A stretch of DNA of 64,000 bases from Sarcocystis neurona (Eukaryota > Apicomplexa > Conoidasida > Eucoccidiorida > Sarcocystidae): assembly GCA_000727475.1 (NCBI GenBank), contig KL647291.1, positions 3,908,992 to 3,972,991 on the forward strand, read 5' to 3'. Below are positions 42,371 through 55,138 of this stretch, piece by piece. The translations under genes were made by a program, and so were the position numbers. Each line of letters begins with the position of its first letter. Position 1 is the stretch's first letter. The notes below the pieces were generated by a model, which saw only the letters and a list, made by a program, of their open reading frames with translations, made no database searches and was not told the DNA's origin.

Positions 42371-44550
42371 ATCTTAACTTTAATATACCTTGAGCACATG
42401 AATTATAGTACCGTTTACACTTCCAGTATTCACCGCACAACTTCGCAGCTGGGCCCGGCTGCATCGAGACCCACCACCCAAAGATGTGTTCTCCTGCTCA
42501 GCGGCAGCCAACAAAACCCGAAGTGTAGTACGTTTGCAGATGCTCATCTCCGGACATAACGCCGGCAAGGGGATAAGCTTTTACTACCGGTTTCGCCGGT
42601 AATCCCCCGTCCAGCTAGGTAACAGGAAATGGGGTGACTTTCTAGGTGAATTTCGTAGCAATATCTAATTATGCATGCATTAATGAATTATTTGTCTATG
42701 TGAAGCAGCACTGGGGCGAGGTCTGTGCTACGTACACACACGTCGTTCCGCCCGTAAGGCTGAGGGCTCTGTATCTCATCGGCTCCTGCCAAAGTTGAGC
42801 TGCAGCGTGCTACAGAGCTTGAAGTTGGCCGAATGCTACGTGTGAGGTAGTACGAGTTGCCAGTTCCTGCGTCCCTTTCACTCCACCAACAACACGTTGT
42901 TAGCAGTCAGACCAGAGAGCTGTCTTACCTATCCGAAGTTGCCTTCAAAGCTGACACAGGTGGAGTACAGAAGAAACCCTCCAGATTCCGTGTTTTCACC
43001 CTGTCGTCCACGAAATTATTTCCGGTACACGAGAATGTTCTAACCCCGATACAAATATATGTGGACCTGTTAATTATCTACTACAATTATTTTGGGTGCG
43101 TGAAAAAATACTAACCCCAAAACCCCTGCGTGTAGGCTGTAGTAGATGACTATATACTATAGTGATGCTGATTACTTGTTACAGCGTCACTGAAACGACC
43201 ACCCGTGTACGCACTTGTCAAGAACGGTCTGTGTAGCCACTACGGCGTCGCTGGTCGCTTGCACTACCGGGCGCGCAACAGATCGACTGACATTTTCTAC
43301 GGTCACATGTCCAGTCAACAACAGCTGGCTACTTCCATTCCACACCGCGGCGGGTTATTTCAGGTGTGTGTATTTTGAAAAACTACCAGAACTCCGTTTT
43401 GCACTGAATCGCGTCACTACCGCTAGGTGGTGAACACGTGGGACGTCCGGCGTTCAACTGACAATTGTAGAGGAGCTCCGCCATTGAACAAGCCACAGCG
43501 AGAAAGGCCCTTTTGGTGGGGGAGCTTCACGGCTGCTGCCGCTGCATTCAGACGTCAAGTCGTCCGTTTTCACCTGTGTACCGATTTTCAGCGGCTGGCG
43601 CGCTATGAACCACATAGCGCTCGGAAGGGACGCCGGGTATACCACACACATTCCAAATGTGGCTTACTCGTTGTATTTTCCCTGTTAGACCGCAGGATTA
43701 CGGTCCGGCCCCCGCAAGTGACCCCCCCTTCATCCAGCCCGGCTCAGCCTATTAGGATAGGACGCGTGGTGTAGGCGGCACGCACTTTTTTCTCGGTGGT
43801 GGCTTCACTCTAAGCATGGCGGTCGTTTTTGGTATGATCCCGTGCCGGGCCCCGCCTACTGTTATGTAATTTGAGGGTAGTGATCCTGCAAATCACTAAT
43901 GCCAAAAGGAGTGCATGTTTTTCGCTGCTCGCAAACCCAGGGAGTCGGACGACGGCAGTGCCGGAGCGCGTCTTGTACACCACCTCCTCGGTATTGGTGG
44001 GGGGCTGCCGCAGACGTTGCCCGTTCGTGCATGGTGCAATGCGCGGTCGTGGAACAACAGCGCTGCCATGTGGGATAGGCATCTGGTTGCGCGCCGTGCG
44101 CACTGTCGGCGGTGTATCTAACGCGCCGGCACTTCCGCAGCAATGGACGAGTACTTGCGCGGCGCTCCCCGTTAAATACGTATGCAAGCGAAGGGACGGT
44201 GCCAATGCGCAGTGTCTCTGTCGTGAAGGCGTGCGGGGTTGCCTGACCGTTGGTTGATCCGGTAAAACCGGATTTCATTCTGTTGTCGTTCTGGCTGAAT
44301 CTCAACGACCAAGTGCTGGTTCGTCCCGTCCTTCATTCCAACCCGCTCTTCTGCTCTTGTACAGCGGACAAGGGCGTTCCCTTTCGGTGCGTCCCTGGTC
44401 CCGCCCCGCACTTCAATCGTCAGCAGGACAGCTGCTCGGGCTGCGAACTTCTCTAGCCAGCCGGTCCCTGCCACGCTGGTGGTCTTTCATTGCTGGGGGT
44501 CTACTCTGACTTACCTTGGTGAAATTCGGTCCCTGCTGTGGATGCGTAGA
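42371..44550. other. Unassigned stretch with several protein-like frames
   Basis: Frames of interest are 42857-43114 plus (SQTRELSYLSEVAFKADTGG), 43215-43433 plus, 44250-44456 plus and 44172-44474 minus (NQHLVVEIQPERQQNEIRFY). The plus and minus frames overlap, so at most one set is real. A small stem-loop (TACCGG/CCGGTA) is at about 42584-42600. No domain is recognised. Confidence 0.28.
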
Positions 44551-44557
44551 ACTGAAG

Positions 44558-47500
44558 ATGTTGCTGCCGTGGCGCAGGCGTGGCGGTGCTGCGCGACATC
44601 CGCCTCGCGACAATGCAAAGACGACTTCTGCCTTTCTGCGGCAAGCGGCAACTTCTCAAATACATCACACACAGCTTTTGCAGCGGACCCCGGTTCCGGA
44701 GTCAACGCATTCAGAGCCGGCTGACCAGCACCAGCAGAGCGTTATTTTAGCTGCTCCTGGAAGATATCAGATACCGCTTTCGGAGAGTTCTAGCACCACT
44801 GATGGGGCTGCTCCGAGCTACGCAAAAAATCCCTTTGTGTCAAGACTGCTGCCACCTGTTCGTTTCCGCAGACGCCAACCGTCGGGCCTACAACGAGAGA
44901 ACAGCGGCTGGGGCCCTCAGTCTAACTCTGTCCCAGCGGACTTGCTGTCGCGAAGTGTTGATAGCGTAACTGGTGCCACTCGACTTCCCAGCCATACCAG
45001 CCGCAGGAGCAGCAATCACGCAGAAGGAACACTGCGCACCGCCGGAACGCAGGCGACGCCTGCAGCTTTGAAGGGAACAGGGCCTTCGAAAAACATCGAC
45101 AGCCTTCCAGCAACAACGTCAGCACCTACAGCGGCCCCACGAGCTAGGCAGGGATCCGTACTGGATGTATTCCGGGCCGCAGCCGCAACAGCAAGAGGTT
45201 CCACACGTGCGCGTGATGTTTCAAAGGCGCAAGGGAACGAATGCGGCGCGGAGGTTTGTAACAGTAAGGAAGAAGAATGCCGGCTGTCGAGACAGAGGCC
45301 TAAAACTACGGACGAGGGGTGTCTGGAGGCGGCGGCGGCAGCCCGCTTGGGAGAGTCTGCACATAGGGATACTCCGCTTCAACAGCAAGGTTTGTGTAGG
45401 AGTGCAGTTCGGGAAGGCAGGCTTGAAGCCCGCGAACGGGAATCAGAAAGGACCTTGTTTTCCGGCGTAGACTCTTCAACACAGTTCAGTGTGCAGCATT
45501 CGCGCCGTGATCAGCCTGCGGCCGTCGCACCGACGACCAAGCATACAGCAACCTCAGCTGTTGCAGCTGGTGGTACTACATCGTGTGAGCGTGACAGCGG
45601 CCCACAGAAGGAGGTATCTGCACCGCAGTCATGGGCAGCGCCGCGGGGTAGTGTGCAGCAGAAGTCGATGGAGAACCCTCCGTGCAGTTCGCAGACACCA
45701 CCGGTCGAAGAGAGCACGAAGCCGGCAACAAAGCTTACATTTTCGTTTGCACGCAGGATTGCCGCAGCGAAAAATTCGCTCTCGCACGCGGACAAGTCGG
45801 CACCACAAAAGATGGAGACAGAGAAGGCACCCAGTGAGGAGAACAAGGCGAATGAAAGGAGAACAACATGGCGTATGCTTTCTACCGTGTCGACGAAAGA
45901 CGATGCTCAGGGGGAAGAAGAGAACGAGCCGTCTACGACCACGTCTTGCGGCGAATCTCCGCAGCCGATGGCCGGGGTGCAGCGGCAGGTCTCTGTCATC
46001 ACTAGGTGGCAGGAGGGACACCGTGCAACGTCATCAGAGGAATCTCCCAGCCTTGCTTGTGCTGCTGTGGCTCGTTGGAAGGCTCAGGATGCATTGCAAT
46101 TGGGCAAGCAGACAGCGCCGAATGCGGAGAGTGTACGACAAACTCGTTGCCGCTCGTTGCCTTCCACACTCGGAGGAGAGAAAATGCGCACGATCTGGTC
46201 AGTAGAAGGTCTGTCGGATGCACTGATAGTTAGAAGGGGCCTGGCCACAGTGCTGCTGATGGACAGGATCGGGAACGCTGCGCTGCTGCGCCGCGCTCTG
46301 TCGACACCTGGCGAGTGGCAGCAGTACCTTCAGCGCACCAGCGTCACGGATTGCAACGACGCTGAGGACGTAAAAATACTTACGGAGATGCCCCCCAAAG
46401 TCCGCAGCAAACACGTTATTCTAAGCCTCCTACAAGGTATGCACACGATGGACAGACGTATCACCCGCATGCAAATGCATTGTGCCAGCTGTGTGTGCGT
46501 GTGCCTCCATATGAACATATACAGCTCCGAGTGTACGTGTCTATGTACACTTATATATATACATGTAGATATGTATATAGATACGTGCATATATATGCAC
46601 ATGTGCGTACATATGTCGCTAGCTAGAAAAAGTATTGTATGGCTGCAGGATGCGCGCTGAAGCAGAAGCCGCCTTGTAGAGGACGAAGACTACGCAGAGT
46701 TGTCTGTGGCATTGTGGGCATCCGCGCGCGCAAGGGGCTGGAGTAGCGCTTTAATATTCCGCACCTGTACGGAGAGGGATACGAAACACCAGCAAGCTTA
46801 CGCATGACGACAGCTGCTCAAAGGCATCTGGTAGCGGTGTAGCCACACAGCTAGACTGAGTGCGTGAACGACCATCAGGTGTGTGCACACGTAGGATAGT
46901 GACGAGACAGCTGATCACCGTGCCGCTCCCCAGGTATGTTGTGTACCGTCTATGCGACGAGGGCGTGCACACACCTGCGAATACACATATATATATATAT
47001 ATACATATATGCATATATGTGTATAGATATGTATATATGTACCAGTATACGTATGTGGAATGTGGACATAAACTGACATACAGGTATGTGCACGTACATG
47101 TACTACGGCAGGCGTACAAGCAGTGTTGATGCCCTGTGGTAAGTATGTATGAATATGTGTATATGCGCGGATGTAATTAGGTACGGTGTGTATATTCAAT
47201 GAGGTTCTTCCTATCCTGTACAGCAAAAGCATGTAGGAAGGGATGCATGCACGCCACCTGTGTGCGGGCGCAGTAATCAAGGCAACCACGCGAGAAGGAC
47301 GTATACACAGATGTGGTACACCGTTGCACACATACTGATAGTCTGTGTCTATCACTACTTTGCACTACTGCAGCTGGAGGGAAGAAGAATAGGTACACGG
47401 GGACCGATACGTTTTGGCTCTATGGGGTTCGCCTTGCCAGTAATCACACATCGTGGTGTCGCATTTTTTGCACCCTAGCCAAGGCGCGCCCGCATACACC

Positions 47501-50128
47501 GGGAGCAGAAGCAGTTGCTGGTGTCCACTCTTCTTCCGTGTACGAGTTTCTGCGGCGGTCTCCTGTTTGTTAGGGGTCGTATCACTGCAGCAGGTGCTGC
47601 CCGTTGACGTAACATATGCACAAGCTGACCTACGACTGCTTTCCCTGCAGCAGTTACTAGTGCTGCGACTAAGAAATTCTCATGAAAACGAATTGACTTC
47701 CACATATCACAGCTGCCACGCGTCCTTCTTACGTAGCCTGGACTGCCGGATAGCCGAGCTTTTGGGAGCTTTTTTGGTCAATGAAGCCGTCTTCGAGCTC
47801 TTCGCACCCCTCGTGGAGGAACAAAAACAGCAGCAGAAACTTCGGGGGGCCGCACGTATTGGCGAGGAGAGTGGCTCGTTCTGTGCTACAGGCACGCAGC
47901 AGAGCCTTACGCAGCAGGACACCCAGGCCAATCTTTCGTACTCTGGTGCGTCGACTCGCAGCAGCAGTCCACAGAACGTACACAGGCGAGGAGGAGCAGG
48001 AGGACTGGTAGCAGGAGCAGCAACAGAAGGGGGTGGGGGAGCTGAGCAGCAACTGCAATCCGAAGATGGAGGAGAGCGCAAGCAGAGAGGGTGCAGTGAC
48101 CGGAACGACAATGGCGCCGGTGCTGCAGCCGGTGCAGCCAACGGAGAAAGTGGCGAAGAACGGAAGCGGCGCGGGCACGTTAGCTGGGCATGGGAGGCGC
48201 GGACGCATAGAGTAGCGGTAGGAAATGGTGGAAATGTCCGCGTTTCTATAGTAGAGGGGGGCGAGAAGGCAGAGGCGTCGTTGCCAGAATTGCGAAACTG
48301 TGTGTGGACAGCACTTTCAAAAGCAGCAGCGGCAGCGAAAGGCGCGCAGACAGCAGGAACCACAGAGAAGCGAGGACTAGACAGGCGTGCAGATAAGCAT
48401 GAAGGACTGCAGCGTGAGCTCCAGCAGGAACAGCACCGTGTAGGAAAGACGCAAGAATTCGGGTGGCATTCTACTGATAGAGAGAGGACGAAAGATACAA
48501 CGGGAAGACAGGAAAACGCCGTGCGGCGGAACTCTGCAGCAAACGAGGAGAAGTCGCGCGCTGCTCTCGTCGAAACACAGGCACGCTTCTTGGTTAGAAG
48601 TGTTGCAGAAAAAGGCTTGCTGAGTACGTATTCTGCGTCTTCATTTGACATACCTGCCGGCGAAGCAGCAACAGATGGTTCACAGCTGCGAGCTCTGGGC
48701 GCGGCTTTTGTGAGGCAACTAGGCGTCGTTGTCTCAGCGGCCGGCAAGACTGGTGGCACCAGCAACAGCGGCACAGGCAACAGTAGCGGCGTCAGCGCAG
48801 CAGATCTGTGTGTGCTGCACCGCGTGCAGAAGTACGTACTGCAGGGAAAGTGCGAAGTGCAGCTCAAGGGAGAAACTGCGGCGGAGGACGTTGCCAGCAA
48901 CAATATGGATACGGTAGACACCGGCGGAAGGCAAACGAATATGCTGCAATCTCCGGTGGGCGCGAAGAAGTGTGTGACAACTGGTGGATGCATAAAGACG
49001 ACGGACGGTAGTGCCGCTGCTTCCGCTGCCGGTGTTTCTCGTCCCGCTGGTGTCTGGATTCGGCTACTAGTGCCGTGTCAACCTGGCACAGCAAACGTGA
49101 AGCGTGCACCCGTAGTACGTGGTGCAGTAGGAGATTCCCCCGTACTGACAACACCATCCGCCGCAGCAGCGGTAACGGACTGTGGGACAGGAAACGCGAC
49201 GGTACTCAGTTCAATCAGACAGACAGGAAAGGAGGGGCAGGGAGGGAATGGAGACGGCCTTAAAGTTGGAAAAGTGGAAGGCGCGGCGCCTCCGCCCGAG
49301 TCGGATCCACGTGCTGCAGTAGGAGCAGACCGACAAGAGGAAAAGCGAGGAACGAGTACTGAAGCAGAAAGAGAAGTCGAAACCGCAGCAATAAGGAACC
49401 CTACTGCAGGCGGTGTGCGCTGTGAACTCCACACGCCTGCGATCGTACCTGGTGCTGCCAGGGCGGACCTGATTGCAGCGATAGCAGCAACGCGACTGCG
49501 CAAGGCAACAAATCCTACTGCAGAGACGGAGCTGCAGCCCCAGTCCGTCGAAGAGAAGCGTTGTGAAAAAGAATGGATGGAGGCGTTTTTGTGGCTACGT
49601 CTGCCTTCACACAGTGAAGGATCAGCAGGACGCAACAATACCGGAGCGGCAGCACGTAAAACTGCTAACCAGAACGCACCGACACTGCAGCAACAGCAGC
49701 AGCGAGGAGAGACTCAAGCAGCAACTGCAGCAGCAGCAGCAGAGAAGAGTGCGCGTAGTAGAGGGGTATTTGAATTAGTCGTGAGCAACGACCGTCCAGC
49801 AGGAGAGGTACTTCTGTGGGGACTGGCGCCTCAGAATAATCAAACGCTATGCAGAAGCTCAGGTCCTGGCTGCTCGACAGCCGGCAGCTGCTCTAACGCG
49901 CGAGCCAGATGGACAGTAGCTGCGATTCCTCAGACGGCCGTGCTGCAGCAGCACCTGGGCAATGATGGGAAGGTCACTGACGTCGTGTCTGAGTTAAAAG
50001 AGCTGCTGTCTAAACGCTGCGGCGCAATGAAACCTGCTGCCGAGTACGTGGGGGGGGGCCGTGCGATCACTGCTGCTGCTACTTCCTCGGGGACGCCTGG
50101 TGTGGGACGTGATTCTCCGTGCTGCTGA
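44558..50128 (+). CDS. Large hypothetical protein, two exons
   Basis: Exon 1 runs from an ATG at 44558 to 46436, and exon 2 from 47574 to a TGA at 50128. The CAAG|GTATGC donor and TTTGTTAG acceptor join in phase 1 (LLQ joined to GVVSLQQ), giving about 1478 residues. Exon 1 is Ser/Thr/Arg/Pro-rich and looks disordered, then becomes ordered near its end (SVEGLSDALIVRRGLATVLL). Exon 2 starts with a helical segment (DLRLLSLQQLLVLRLRNS, then RIAELLGAFLVNEAVFELF), followed by Gly/Ala/Gln-rich spacers. It ends in another ordered part (FELVVSNDRPAGEVLLWGL). No domain family is recognised. The intron holds TA repeats at 46550-46600 and 46985-47040. At a run of nine G near the end the frame probably breaks. 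Confidence 0.6.
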
Positions 50129-50579
50129 GGCTGTCATTGCCAGAGGTATCTCTTCTTCCTCCTCTGTTGCTGCTTCTGCTACTGCAGCGAAGCGGCGCAC
50201 GCGCTGTAGGACAGGAGTCGCTAATGAGTTGCACACAGCAGCAACAGACAGCGCCCGACGAACCCTAGTACCGTCTTTTTTGCTGCTTCATCCGTACCAC
50301 ACCGGCGCAGAAAAGGCGCAGGATGCTGCGGCAGTTGTTGCCTACTTACATGCAAGCTGCCCATATGCCCCAAGTTGGGTTCTCCTCGGCGCTGTGGGAG
50401 GAGTCGATTACGCCTTTGCAGCGGCTTCATTTCGCAGGAGTGGAAGACAGCTGGGGAGGAAACTACTACACATAAGCTCCAAGACTGTACCCGCGCGCAG
50501 CTGGTGGTGCGTGAGGAGGAGAAGGAGCTTGCTGCTGATCACAGACGTTGTTGGTCCCGCAGCTTTGCTGATACAATGA
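50058..50579 (+). CDS. Probable frame-shifted C-terminal continuation of the 44.6-50.1 kb gene
   Basis: Directly after the run of nine G (50050-50058) the next frame is open for 170 codons and reads as ordinary protein (RSLLLLLPRGRLVWDVILRA, then ATDSARRTLVPSFLLLHPYH and SWVLLGAVGGVDYAFAAASF) to a TGA at 50579. In the frame of exon 2 the sequence stops at 50128 after low-complexity text. One G fewer would join the two frames. It could be an assembly error, a polymorphic tract, an unseen intron or chance. Confidence 0.4.
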   Translation, partial: AVRSLLLLLPRGRLVWDVILRAAEAVIARGISSSSSVAASATAAKRRTRCRTGVANELHTAATDSARRTLVPSFLLLHPYHTGAEKAQDAAAVVAYLHASCPYAPSWVLLGAVGGVDYAFAAASFRRSGRQLGRKLLHISSKTVPARSWWCVRRRRSLLLITDVVGPAALLIQ

Positions 50580-53540
50580 ACAGCTAGCTGCTGCAGCTGG
50601 TGAGCTGCCTTGGGTGCCCGCATGCACAAGCAGCTGGTGAGAACTGCGACCCCGCAGACCTCGACCTGCTGTAGGATGCGACAAGCCCGTCGAAGCGTAA
50701 CAAGGTTCGCTATGGCGAGTACGGACAGGTATCTGAGATAGCGTGCTGCCTCAGCTACGGCAGGACGGCTGCAGTTCCTTGCACCGTCGAAGTGGCTGCT
50801 GTAGCATGGAGGCAGCGGTAGAAGCATGTTTCTAGGAGAACGGAGTATTCTGAAGCTAATTAAACGCAGTAGGAGACCCGTCCCTGAGGGATCCGAGCCT
50901 GGTGCAGCCTCCAGCTGGATGCTGCTCCAAACAAGGATATCTGCAGTGGTAGAAATTTGTCGGCTGCGAAAGCTGAAGAGGAGAGTTGAAGCAGCGTCAG
51001 CTGCTTGGGGTACCCGGGACCTAAGAACAACTGAGACGTAGCTCAGGGACCCCTAGCAACGGTAGACGGAGGAGCAACGAAGTGCGCTGCGGCTGCCGCG
51101 AGATGTGTAGGCGTCTTCTAGAAGAACCACGGATGTGCCCTAAAGAAGCTGAAACAAAGTGGAGTGCGCCCACGCTGCAGTGCAGCTGTGATTGCGTGCG
51201 GTCGTTTACCTGGCAGAGCGACCAGCTGCGAGGATGAAGCAAGTCTCAATTTGTTGCTGCTCAGCAGCTGTTGGGAAAATCCAGCAGCGCAGGCTCCGCT
51301 CGCAGGACAAGAACATCGCTAAAGCGGCGTGATGTGGCCACGTGCAGACTCGAAAGCTCGCCGAAGTAGGACGCGGCGAGCTGCAGTACCCAGCACTGGT
51401 TCTGACGTGCTTGCACTGCTAGCAACACAGAAAGCATTGAGTACTCTGCTGTGGGTGATGTGTACCTGTGCGAACCCTGTGAAGTAACTTTCCTTATTTA
51501 CGCCGCGCCGCTTTCCATATGAAAATTCTTGGATTCATCTGCAGCGCGTCAGCAGCAGCTGCTGGTGGACAGTTTGCTGGTGCAGCACAGAGGCGTGCTG
51601 CTCTCAACACTGTCACTCGCAGAGCTGATTTGCACATGCCTACGTCGAACCTTGCTTCTTTCGCGTGTGGGTGCAAGAATTTTTACATGCTGTTTGTACA
51701 AATGAGTTTTTGCCCACGTGCGCCGGCCACCTACGTGATGGGACTTCTGTGGGCACAGAGATCATACGCGTGGTTGAGTGTCTGAGTGCACAGCGAACTT
51801 ACACGTGTTGCGGTCCATATATGGATGGGCTTGTAACCGCACAACACGTTCAAATGTGTATAGGGGGATGTGGGTTGTGTAGTAATAAATTACGTAGGCC
51901 TTCCGTGCAGACTGTAAATCTGTACATCAATTCGCTGGATTGCGCGTAACGGGGGAGCTCATCAAACAGACAAGCAGCCACATATATACCCTTCGGGGTT
52001 ACGAGCTTCTACGCCGGTGGATTCCGGAGACACTTGTGAGATGCATCTGCCACAGGCATTGCTGCAGTGCTGCGGACGGCTGCGTAGCGCAGGCGTCATG
52101 CAAATGTAGGGTACACCGTCCTCGTGCTCAATGCGGTCAGCAATGCGCCAGATGCACCTATGTGTTGCAACCGTGGGCAGTACACTTTTGGATGAGACAC
52201 TTGCATACGACGGAGCTTTGTATGCAGAGGCTGTGGACGAGGAGCAGTTACTCGTTGATAACCGCGTCATGCGCACCAGACATTCGGTAGCGGCGCGCGT
52301 ACAATGCACACTCACTCTCGTGCACAACATGTATCTCTTTCCACATGCAAAATTCTGTTCTTTGGTCAACGTTTGCCTTCGTCTAACGTGAAGCAGCGCA
52401 CGTTTCAACTGCCCCGCTGTTTCATTATTCTCTATAATTCGTGGTAGCGAAGCACAAAGAGGGGCCGCTGTGCGGCACTCACTGAGAGGCTACTCGCGCG
52501 TGTATTTTTTGGCTTCTTGTTGAGAGACTGGGAAGTTTTTCTCGAACGGGTGCGACGGCTGCAGATACCCCGTGACAAAAGGGATGACGACCAATCTAGC
52601 TAATGGCCTCAGCAGTGCTTACGCGCTGCTGAATGGTGCGTACGTCCGTCGGAACGTAAAATCCGGTAGCTCGCCTTTTCATCTATCAACCCGCGTATCC
52701 GGGCACACACGCGCACCTATGCACGTATGCACCCGAAAAAACAGACAAATAAATAGACAGAGAGGCTAGCGCACGGAGACATCGTGTACGTGAAGATAGG
52801 TACATGGAGAATTGAGCCTACACGTGTGTGCTGACCAGCACCACGCTCGCACACGCACGCCTCTCTAGTACTTACACTACGTGCACACGTCGAGGAACAG
52901 CACTAATGCAAATAAGAAGAAAGTTTGCATGCAGTGGACTGCAGTTGCCCACTCGTACATCTTGATTTTCTCCATTCGTCCCCACTAGTGCTTCTCTCGT
53001 ACCTGACTGTGCAGGTGTACGTCGTGCGTAGCTGGTAATTCCTACAGCACACGACGAAGACTTCTCGTGATACCTAAGCAAAACGCTTCGGCTACTGAGG
53101 TAGAATTGCACTTGCGCGCCTCGACGCGTGACATCTAACGTCCTCCGTGTAGACGGAGACTTTTTCAAAAGATGCCGCATAAATAAAAAGACCTCGTTCA
53201 AGCACTCAATTTACGGAACTGGTGGAGACTTAGCGTTGCTTGCTGTGGTGCTTCTTCATCTAACACGAGTTTCATCTGGGTTCACGTCGTTGGCTCACAC
53301 CTGTTGCATTGTAGACACCTCATACGCAAATTTGAGCCTTAAGATTTAAACGGCTCCGGCTTCTTCGTCTCGTAGTACACAATGCCATCTAAAATCTTAT
53401 TAATAGGCCGATCGGTGCTGCAAAGGCAGTTCTGCACGCGGTACCAGTTACAAATTTCACTTTAATTAAAAGGAGTTCGAAGACAAGCGCAGCATGCAGC
53501 GATCCTTTGGTGGGTGAACCAGAACAGTTGAGGCGATGGG
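50580..53540. other. Repeat-poor stretch without an assignable gene
   Basis: Frames of 60-148 residues occur on both strands (50408-50827 minus, 51519-51785 plus, 51962-52408 minus, 53128-53349 plus). None shows a domain, repeats or a supported splice chain. The 53128-53349 frame has a hydrophobic segment (DLALLAVVLLHLTRV) that may be chance. Confidence 0.35.
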
Positions 53541-53543
53541 TGC

Positions 53544-55138
53544 ATGGGTGCTGCGGAGGTAGAAATTATACACAGGAAGCCGAAGGATTCTTTGTCTGTT
53601 GAGATGGCCGCAGAGGTAGGTATGGATGCACCAGTCGGCAAGAGCTGCTTCCCTTTAGTGAGTGCCGCACAAGTGGAGCGGACAGCCACACGTTTTGGCG
53701 ACGGAGGTTCCATACGTGGAAATCTCTGTGATGTAGGTAGCTAATACCTTCTTTCAAAAGTGCTGTGCCCTTTGGCTCGTTTCTTTCGCTCCTCCTCCTG
53801 CCTCTGTTGTCGTGGCCGTACTGCGCCTGCTGCTGCGGGTGGTACCGCTACTGTTGACCCTCCTGATGTCCCTCCTAGCACTAGAGCAGCTGCTGTCCCT
53901 GCTAGTAATGCCGCTGTTAGTAGTACTACTGCTGCTGCTGCTGCTCCTCCGAAAGAGATGTTGCCATTCCGCCTGCTGTCGCACTTCTGTAGCTGCGGGA
54001 CACACGCTCCTGCGGTGCGTGTAAATATTGCCACTGGTGCACGTCTCGCAAGACGCGCACACATGCAGTTGAGCAACGGCTGTGTAAGGGGAACGCCTTT
54101 CAAAAAGATCTAGCCCGATCGTGCAGGGATACGCGCGTGCTGCTGCTGCTGCTGCTCGTGCAAGCTTTCCAGGTGCCATGGGACTTGAAGCACAGCAAGA
54201 TGCAATGTCGGTCGCTCTCCGTGCCTCGCAGAGAAGCCTTCCTTCGCCTTGAGAATATCATTGCTCACCGTACCCCAGCCACAAAAGCTGGGATGCCGTC
54301 TGTGTGTGTGCGGTCCTTTACAGGCACATCGTCCTCATGCTTTCTGTTCAGTTCGTCTACGCGCGCACCAGGTAAGTCTTCGCTCGCTGGGGCAGCTGCT
54401 CCACTTGCGACTGCCTTTGCAGCTGCGTCTGCAATACATATAACCCCTGTTCCTGAAGTGGGTGATGAAGCTGCTGAGGTGGCTGCTCGTGGTGTTTGTG
54501 CTTCCGCTGGTAGTACTGCGACTGCGGTTGCGGTTGTATATCGCCCCGGTGCTGCCATTCCTGAGGCTTCATTTCTCCTACAGCTGCTCGTGGGGTCACT
54601 ACCGGGGTGCTGCTTCTCCTGCAGCAACGACGGGGCTATCTTGTGTCTGTGCAGTGAACTCTACTCCTCTGTTTTGTTAGTCGTGATTCGGCGGCTCACG
54701 CTCATGCCCCATAATCGCTGGCGCTGCTGCTGTACACTGCCTGCTGCATCAGCGTGCCAGCGCAGCTGATACACTCACCCATCATCACTCCGTACAGGTA
54801 GTGACTGGCTCTACATCCTACCCTGCTGATGCTGCTGCTGTGCAGACACTCCTGCTGCGGTGCAGACAACGCTGCTGCTGTGCAGACAACGCTGCTGCTG
54901 TGCAGACAATGCCGCTGCTGTGCAGACAATGCTGCTGCTGTGCAGACAATGCTGCTGCTGCGCAGACAATGCTGCTGCTGTGCAGACACTGCTGCTGCAA
55001 CTTCGCGTGCTGACTGACGCACAGGCCTCCGACAGCATCTTTGTTTTTCCACTTCGCCAGGAACTTCACGAGCTGCTGGTCCCGACACTGTCGCTCGCGC
55101 TGCTCGCTGTGCTGCTGCACCTGCACGCGCAGGATTAG
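53544..55138 (+). CDS. Candidate three-exon gene, hypothetical protein of about 186 residues
   Basis: Exons 53544-53732, 54173-54371 and 54966-55138 join in phases 0 and 1. The donors are GAT|GTAGGT and CAG|GTAAGT. The first acceptor is GCAAGCTTTCCAG and the second lies in a CTGCTGCTGCGCAG unit of the minisatellite. The protein starts MGAAEVEIIHRKPKDSLSVE, so Met-Gly acylation is possible. The middle reads CRSLSVPRREAFLRLENIIA and the end is hydrophobic (LRQELHELLVPTLSLALLAV). No family is recognised. Minus-strand frames over 54265-54627 are also protein-like (ARVDELNRKHEDDVPVKDR), so the strand is not certain. Confidence 0.45.
54831..55000. repeat. 20-bp minisatellite of splice-acceptor-like units
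   Basis: The unit GCTGCTGCTG TGCAGACAAT repeats about eight times at exact 20-base spacing (GCAGAC ends fall at 20-base steps from about 54847 to 54987), with single-base changes. All six reading frames stay open across it. Each unit looks like a 3' splice site: a CTG-rich tract followed by TGCAG. Confidence 0.95.

Noticed and set aside
43862..44474. Minus-strand frames that might be a retroelement remnant
   Set aside because: No reverse transcriptase, integrase or protease motif and no terminal repeats were seen; overlapping plus-strand frames are equally plausible.
47707..48993. 428-residue minus-strand open frame
   Set aside because: It lies opposite exon 2 of the large plus-strand gene, is Ser/Cys/Pro-rich and has no supporting splice signals; it looks like a high-GC shadow.
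53600..53650. Possible P-loop (APVGKSC) in the 53.5 kb gene
   Set aside because: The spacing of glycines does not fit GxxxxGK[ST], and no other nucleotide-binding motif follows.
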